Shown: in pieces, positions 60,356 to 64,000 of the stretch
How the letters are laid out: the number at the start of each line of letters is the position of its first letter
How positions within the stretch are numbered: position 1 is the stretch's first letter
NCBI GenBank assembly: GCA_016196825.1
Contig: JACPWY010000041.1
Span: 1 to 64,000 of the forward strand
DNA length: 64,000 nt
Direction of reading: 5' to 3'
Origin: Deltaproteobacteria bacterium
Lineage (GTDB): Bacteria > Bdellovibrionota > FAC87 > UBA2466
Translations under genes and position numbers: made by a program
Notes under the pieces: model-generated
What the model was told of the DNA's origin: nothing
Database searches by the model: none
What the model saw: only the letters and a program-made list of their open reading frames with translations

Positions 60356-61894
60356 GTGCTTCGAGTGACGCTCATCACAGTCTTTGGTCTTTGGATGAGC
60401 ACAGCCCTGTGTGGCCCAAAGGAGGCCGACTCCTCCGAAAAGACCTTCCGTCAGTATTGGGCCGATCGCTTCGCTACATTCACCCAGGAACAGAACGTCC
60501 CCGGGCTCGGCTCCACGCCCGACGGCAATCAGGCCATTGCGGGCAAGAAGGTTCGGGGCAATCATGACGACGGATTTCAGTACGAAGGGTATCTCACCTA
60601 CCACGACTTCGCCTTCGACACGGATGAGGATGTCCTGAAATCGTCGAAGACCAACCCCAATGATCCCAATGCCAAGGAGTCACGCAAACTCTACGCCAAC
60701 ATCTCCCCGCACGGCGCGGTCAGCGCAGCCGGCGGTTCATCACTTCTAGAGCGCACCGTCTACCAGCAACATGAAAAATACATGAAGCAGCAAGAGGAGG
60801 CGCGCAAGAACGGCAAGCCGGCCGATGATGACAAGACCGGGACCGAATTCAAATCCATCTTCAAGGTGGAGACCAAACAGGTGATGCTCGATCCCGATTC
60901 CGGCAACAGCGGCAACAACCCAGATAAGCCGGAGAAAAAAAAGGTGGAGCGTTGGTACCTGCGTGATGATGTGAAGACGGAGGTCGAGAAAGCGGGCGAC
61001 GAGGCCGCGAAGACAGTCGAAGCGGCGGCGCGAAGTCAGGGTTCCGAAAATGATGAGAACGCACTTTCCAATTCGACCCTCCTTTATGAAACGGCCGGCC
61101 GCGCCTACGATGCTTGGTGGAACTCGAGCTTAGCCAACGTCACTCAGGCACGCGTGAACCGCACGGTGAAGGGCCGAGTGGCTGGTAGCCGAATGAAGGC
61201 CCAGCTCAATGAAGACATCGCGAGCTGTGACGACTGGGCCACAAAGGCCAAGAACGAGATCAAAAAAATGGGAAACCCACAAGGAGGCAGCCAGGGCTCC
61301 AATGACAGTCAAAAAGATGAGCAGGAGATCGATAGGATGCTCAACCAGTGCAAGGAGATGGTCACAGCCTCATACGCCAACATCGATCCCGAATTTAAGC
61401 AAGACCCTGAAAAACCCGATGCGCCCAAAGAACTCAAGTCTCTCGGCCCCGCCGAGGAAAAGGCGCGCGAACGGGATCAGCGCGTACAACTTGAGATACT
61501 GGCCGACGCCCAGAAGAAGCCATCTGAGGTGCAGTCCAACTGGCAGTACACCGAAGACGACGCCAAGGCGAAGGTGACGATCGCCTACGATGAAAATGCA
61601 AAATCGCCTCAACAAACGGACATGACCGTTAAGGACCAGGTCGATTCCTACAACAATCAGGTGCAGGAGGCCGCCAAGGCACTTGACGAGGTGAAAAAGC
61701 GCCTCCCCACGCTCGACACTACGTCCGAGCAAGTTTTGCAGTATCAGATCAAAGGCAATCTCTCCGCGAAGGAGATTTCAGCTCTTCCACAGGAGCTTTA
61801 CGAAGACGACACCGGCGTGAAAAAGTCGACTACGGCGGCGACACCCGGAAGCTACAATCAGCTGATGAACCGCAAAGTGCCCGCCTCTCGGTAA
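60356..61894 (+). CDS. Large exported hydrophilic protein, function unknown
   Basis: A 512-residue protein with GAGGAGGT four bases before a GTG start. The signal peptide is LRVTLITVFGLWMSTALC. The mature protein is highly charged (Lys, Glu, Asp, Gln, Asn) with few aromatics. Long helical stretches include EKAGDEAAKTVEAAARSQG and DSYNNQVQEAAKALDEVKKR, and there are two isolated Cys. No domain recognised. Composition suggests extended or coiled-coil structure. A weak sigma-54-like match lies at 60316-60331. Confidence 0.7.
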   Translation: MLRVTLITVFGLWMSTALCGPKEADSSEKTFRQYWADRFATFTQEQNVPGLGSTPDGNQAIAGKKVRGNHDDGFQYEGYLTYHDFAFDTDEDVLKSSKTNPNDPNAKESRKLYANISPHGAVSAAGGSSLLERTVYQQHEKYMKQQEEARKNGKPADDDKTGTEFKSIFKVETKQVMLDPDSGNSGNNPDKPEKKKVERWYLRDDVKTEVEKAGDEAAKTVEAAARSQGSENDENALSNSTLLYETAGRAYDAWWNSSLANVTQARVNRTVKGRVAGSRMKAQLNEDIASCDDWATKAKNEIKKMGNPQGGSQGSNDSQKDEQEIDRMLNQCKEMVTASYANIDPEFKQDPEKPDAPKELKSLGPAEEKARERDQRVQLEILADAQKKPSEVQSNWQYTEDDAKAKVTIAYDENAKSPQQTDMTVKDQVDSYNNQVQEAAKALDEVKKRLPTLDTTSEQVLQYQIKGNLSAKEISALPQELYEDDTGVKKSTTAATPGSYNQLMNRKVPASR

Positions 61895-61938
61895 GCCCCG
61901 CGACGCGTCTTGCTCATTTGTGCTATAGGGTTACCTCC

Positions 61939-62415
61939 ATGTCAGCCGAAAACAACGGGAAAATTCTAGCAGACTTGGTGGCACAACCAGTTTTTGCCGT
62001 AGGGATGAAGCCCCTGAGCACTAAGGCGATGGTAGCGGTAATTGTCGATGATACGCCTTTCACCCTGATGAAGGGGGAGGTAGAGCCGATAGTACGGGCG
62101 GAGTCCGCCAAGGAGCCAGACATTACGTTCACAATCCCCAAGGCCTCCGTCACAGCACTCCGGCGGTCGGATCTCTCCGACGTCGCCACCACCGGCATCG
62201 CGATCTTGAAGCTTCTGCTGCACCCCGACCCCGCGCTCCGCGCCAGCGTGAAGGTGCACATCGGCCTTTTCGACCTCATGAGGCTAGGATACCTTTCTGT
62301 TCTCCGGCTGGGAGGCGCGCCGATGGTGAAGTTCCTGGCCGCGCACGGCCTCACGGGCATGGGAAAAATCAAAGAGGCCATTACCAAGCTGAGAGACCAC
62401 GATGGGCGACGATAA
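61939..62415 (+). CDS. SCP2-like protein
   Basis: A 158-residue soluble protein. The ATG at 61939 opens MSAENNGKILADLVAQPVF. The middle shows AESAKEPDITFTIPKASVTA and VKVHIGLFDLMRLGYLSVLR, whose strand-helix pattern resembles SCP2 sterol-carrier domains, which bind lipids. The match is weak and the N-terminus is atypical. It overlaps hpt by 14 bases, so the two are probably transcribed together. Confidence 0.5.
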   Translation: MSAENNGKILADLVAQPVFAVGMKPLSTKAMVAVIVDDTPFTLMKGEVEPIVRAESAKEPDITFTIPKASVTALRRSDLSDVATTGIAILKLLLHPDPALRASVKVHIGLFDLMRLGYLSVLRLGGAPMVKFLAAHGLTGMGKIKEAITKLRDHDGRR

Positions 62416-62935
62416 ACTGACACTCTTTCTTTCCGCGGACGAGATCCACCAGCTGAACGTTCAGCTGGGTAAAACAATTACTCAGACCTGTCAGAAGAAT
62501 GGCATTGAGAGTCTGCTTTGCGTTGTCACCCTGAAAGGGGCCATCTTTTTCGCGGCCGATCTGATCCGCCACATCCCAATCCCCCTCAAAATCGATTTTA
62601 TTCGCCTTTCCAGTTATGGAGCTGGCACAAGTTCATCTGGCACGGTGAGAGTGGTCAAAGATCTCGAAACATCGATCGAAGGACAACATGTTCTGATTCT
62701 CGATGAGATCGTGGACTCCGGCCGAACGATCGCCTTTCTCATCGAAAAGGTATCCAACCTAGCCCCCAAGAGCGTGAGAGTGGCCACACTTCTCTCTAAA
62801 CCTTCGCGCCGCGAAGTGCCCGTCCAAATCGATTTCTGCGGCAAGGAGATCGATGACACCTTCGTCGTCGGTTACGGGCTCGACTATAATGAACGCTACC
62901 GCGAGCTCAAGGACATCTATTCAGTCGTCACCTGA
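62402..62935 (+). CDS. hpt: Hypoxanthine phosphoribosyltransferase
   Basis: A 177-residue purine salvage enzyme converting hypoxanthine (and often guanine) plus PRPP to IMP or GMP. CVVTLKGAIFFAADL is the substrate loop, DFIRLSSYGAGTSSSG the flexible loop, and VLILDEIVDSGRTIAFL the PRPP-binding motif with the catalytic Asp. FVVGYGLDYNERYREL lies at the C-terminus. Length is standard. Its start lies within the 3' end of the SCP2-like gene. Confidence 0.96.
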   Translation: MGDDKLTLFLSADEIHQLNVQLGKTITQTCQKNGIESLLCVVTLKGAIFFAADLIRHIPIPLKIDFIRLSSYGAGTSSSGTVRVVKDLETSIEGQHVLILDEIVDSGRTIAFLIEKVSNLAPKSVRVATLLSKPSRREVPVQIDFCGKEIDDTFVVGYGLDYNERYRELKDIYSVVT

Positions 62936-62957
62936 TCGCTTCGATCACACCGAAACG

Positions 62958-63347
62958 TTAGGCGGCCTGCCGTTCTCCTTCAACCGGAAAGCCCGATTCC
63001 TTCCATTCCTGAATCCCGCCCTCGTAGGCCACCGCGTTGAAACCCAATTGAGACAGCTTCTCCGCCCCCTTTCGAGATGCGTCACACTGATAGCCAGAAC
63101 AATACGTCACAACCTCGCGGGATTTATCCAGCTCTCCAGCCCGCTTCTCGATCTCAGCCACCGGGATCTTCAGCGAGCCGTGGATGAATCCCAAATTGTA
63201 ATATTTCGGATCAAGCACATTCACGATTTGAAGATTCTTATCCCGATTCATCCGATCGATAAGATCCAACCGCGAGATCGCCTTCACATCGCTCGGCTTA
63301 GTCACCATTCCTTCGGGATCCAGCGCACTCCCTTTCACGTCTTCCAT
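62958..63347 (-). CDS. Rhodanese-domain protein
   Basis: A 129-residue rhodanese. The ATG at 63347 has AGGAGA five bases upstream. After 35 residues comes VNVLDPKYYNLGFIHGSLKI, the rhodanese opening with an IHGS turn. The active-site loop is YCSGYQCDASRKGAEKLSQ with the catalytic Cys, and AVAYEGGIQEWKESGFPV closes the domain. It transfers sulfane sulfur or redox groups; the partner is unknown. Confidence 0.88.
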   Translation of the reverse strand: MEDVKGSALDPEGMVTKPSDVKAISRLDLIDRMNRDKNLQIVNVLDPKYYNLGFIHGSLKIPVAEIEKRAGELDKSREVVTYCSGYQCDASRKGAEKLSQLGFNAVAYEGGIQEWKESGFPVEGERQAA

Positions 63348-63444
63348 AAAAGTCTCCTTGTTGCGTTCTGAAACAATAAACCCATCTATCTCAGTAGAGT
63401 GCAATTCACCGGCCAGCCTCCCCGGCAATCACCCCCTCCCACCT

Positions 63445-63462
63445 CCGGCGCCGATGCGCCGG
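63445..63462. repeat. Perfect 7-4-7 GC-rich palindrome
   Basis: CCGGCGC (63445-63451), CGAT, GCGCCGG (63456-63462). It lies about 145 bases upstream of the predicted sigma-54 start, a usual place for an enhancer-binding-protein site. It is GC-rich and has no T-run, so a terminator is less likely. Confidence 0.4.
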
Positions 63463-63571
63463 CACGTCCACAAGCCGATCAACAATCCTACAAAGCGACA
63501 TCTTTTGTAACAAGCGGGTGTAGACAACCCCGTATTCTCCGATCCTTTCACCGCACAATCGCGAGCCCGAA

Positions 63572-63587
63572 TGGCACATTGGTTGCA
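63572..63587 (+). promoter_or_regulatory. Sigma-54 promoter
   Basis: TGGCAC (63572-63577), five bases, TTGCA (63583-63587). Both core elements match the consensus fully and GG to GC spacing is 12. The predicted transcription start is near 63598, about 40 bases before the lipoprotein ATG at 63639, with AGGAG in between. Confidence 0.85.
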
Positions 63588-63638
63588 GCCCTATTCCCTG
63601 TCGATTGCCGTGCCCAAAATCGACAGAGGAGATTTCCA

Positions 63639-64000
63639 ATGCCTAACCCATCTTTTCTCGCCACCACGTTGAGTGTATTTCTGCTAACAGTGTCCTGCTC
63701 CAAAACCCCGACCTCACCGGCTCAACCGACTATAAACCACGCAGGCGAATGGACCGCCGATCAGAAAACCGCGATTCAAGATGAATGCGAAGCCACGCTT
63801 AACAGTGCCTCTGTGGAGGCCACCAAGATTTCCTCCATCTGCAGTTGCTGGGTGATAGATCTCTCGACCCGCTTCACGCCCGACGAGGCCGACAAAGACG
63901 CTAATGTCGATGCGATCCAGAGTTCTCTGAACACCTGCGGCCGATCGGCCGGCCTCCCGGGAAATCTCGCTCATATCAAGATGGACATTTCGAGGCTGCG
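63639..64000 (+). CDS. Predicted lipoprotein, partial (runs off window)
   Basis: At least 120 residues, open to the window end. AGAGGAG precedes the ATG by about seven bases. The signal peptide reads MPNPSFLATTLSVFLLTVSC, with lipobox VSC near residue 20. The mature part is helical with several Cys (DECEATL, SICSCW, NTCGRS). No domain recognised from this portion. It is transcribed from a near-perfect sigma-54 promoter, so expression probably depends on an enhancer-binding protein. Confidence 0.75.
   Translation, partial: MPNPSFLATTLSVFLLTVSCSKTPTSPAQPTINHAGEWTADQKTAIQDECEATLNSASVEATKISSICSCWVIDLSTRFTPDEADKDANVDAIQSSLNTCGRSAGLPGNLAHIKMDISRL

Noticed and set aside
1-64000. CRISPR arrays, insertion sequences, prophage, rRNA genes and a cobalamin riboswitch near pduO
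   Set aside because: No evenly spaced direct repeats, no transposase or phage structural proteins, no rRNA-like sequence and no B12-box-like element could be seen.

Overview
The window reads as chromosomal DNA of a flagellated Gram-negative bacterium. GC content looks like the middle to upper fifties by eye. LptE (LPS transport), lipobox proteins and an outer-membrane barrel candidate show a double membrane. FlbD-MotA-MotB shows a flagellar motor. FtsQ-FtsA-FtsZ, LeuS-LptE-HolA and Gap-Pgk-TpiA-SecG are classical housekeeping blocks. A TIGR02147/DUF4423 regulator, delta-60 and RCC1 repeat surface proteins, DUF4360, DUF4143 ATPases and a VKOR-DsbA fusion together suggest Bdellovibrionota or a neighbouring delta-proteobacterial lineage. 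That placement is inference from gene content only. Genes are packed tightly: about a dozen neighbouring pairs overlap by 4 bases (ATGA) and several convergent pairs overlap at their stop codons.

Layout. 1-483: no recognised gene, some hairpins. 484-4409 (-): gap, pgk, tpiA, secG, tRNA-Leu, a VOC protein and tRNA-Val. 4474-7099 (+): DTW tRNA-modification enzyme, small secreted protein, HisN-like phosphatase, lipoprotein. 7109-12887 (-): lipoprotein, OMP, an active plus inactive M16 peptidase pair, and MtgA. 12934-20552 (+): UvrA, two secreted orphans, and a START-domain protein coupled to an MMPL/RND transporter. 20549-25990 (-): leuS-lptE-holA plus a GT9. 26023-30526 (+): thiolase, orphan, GT4, Nudix and a delta-60 lipoprotein. 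30520-43030: an accessory, secretome-rich region. 43055-48320: lipase-like hydrolase, then a metal-responsive ArsR/FTR1-cytochrome c operon and CPBP, PduO and 2OG-oxygenase genes. 48473-51419: flbD-motAB and a glutaryl-CoA dehydrogenase-like gene. 51406-58887 (-): lipoprotein, SGNH hydrolase, ftsZ, ftsA, ftsQ, a glycosyltransferase and a LOG protein. 58935-64000: VKOR-DsbA, large secreted orphan, SCP2-like protein, hpt, rhodanese, and a lipoprotein behind a sigma-54 promoter that runs off the window.

The most interesting part is 31.7-42.3 kb. It holds two paralogous DUF4143 AAA ATPases, a secreted HExxH protein, a C-type-lectin-like protein, a DUF4360 protein and other exported orphans. It also holds two paralogous proteins that share a pseudopilin-like N-terminal helix and a Cys-containing linker but carry different repeat domains (RCC1 in one, delta-60 in the other). 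Three promoters here carry the same perfect 19-bp palindrome, TGTTTC-N7-GAAACA, at the same place (centre about -60 to -62) upstream of an N18-spaced -35/-10 pair. Two drive secreted-protein genes. The third drives a small secreted protein followed by the TIGR02147/DUF4423 HTH protein. I propose, as inference, that this protein controls the sites: a small surface-protein regulon that I do not recognise from published work.
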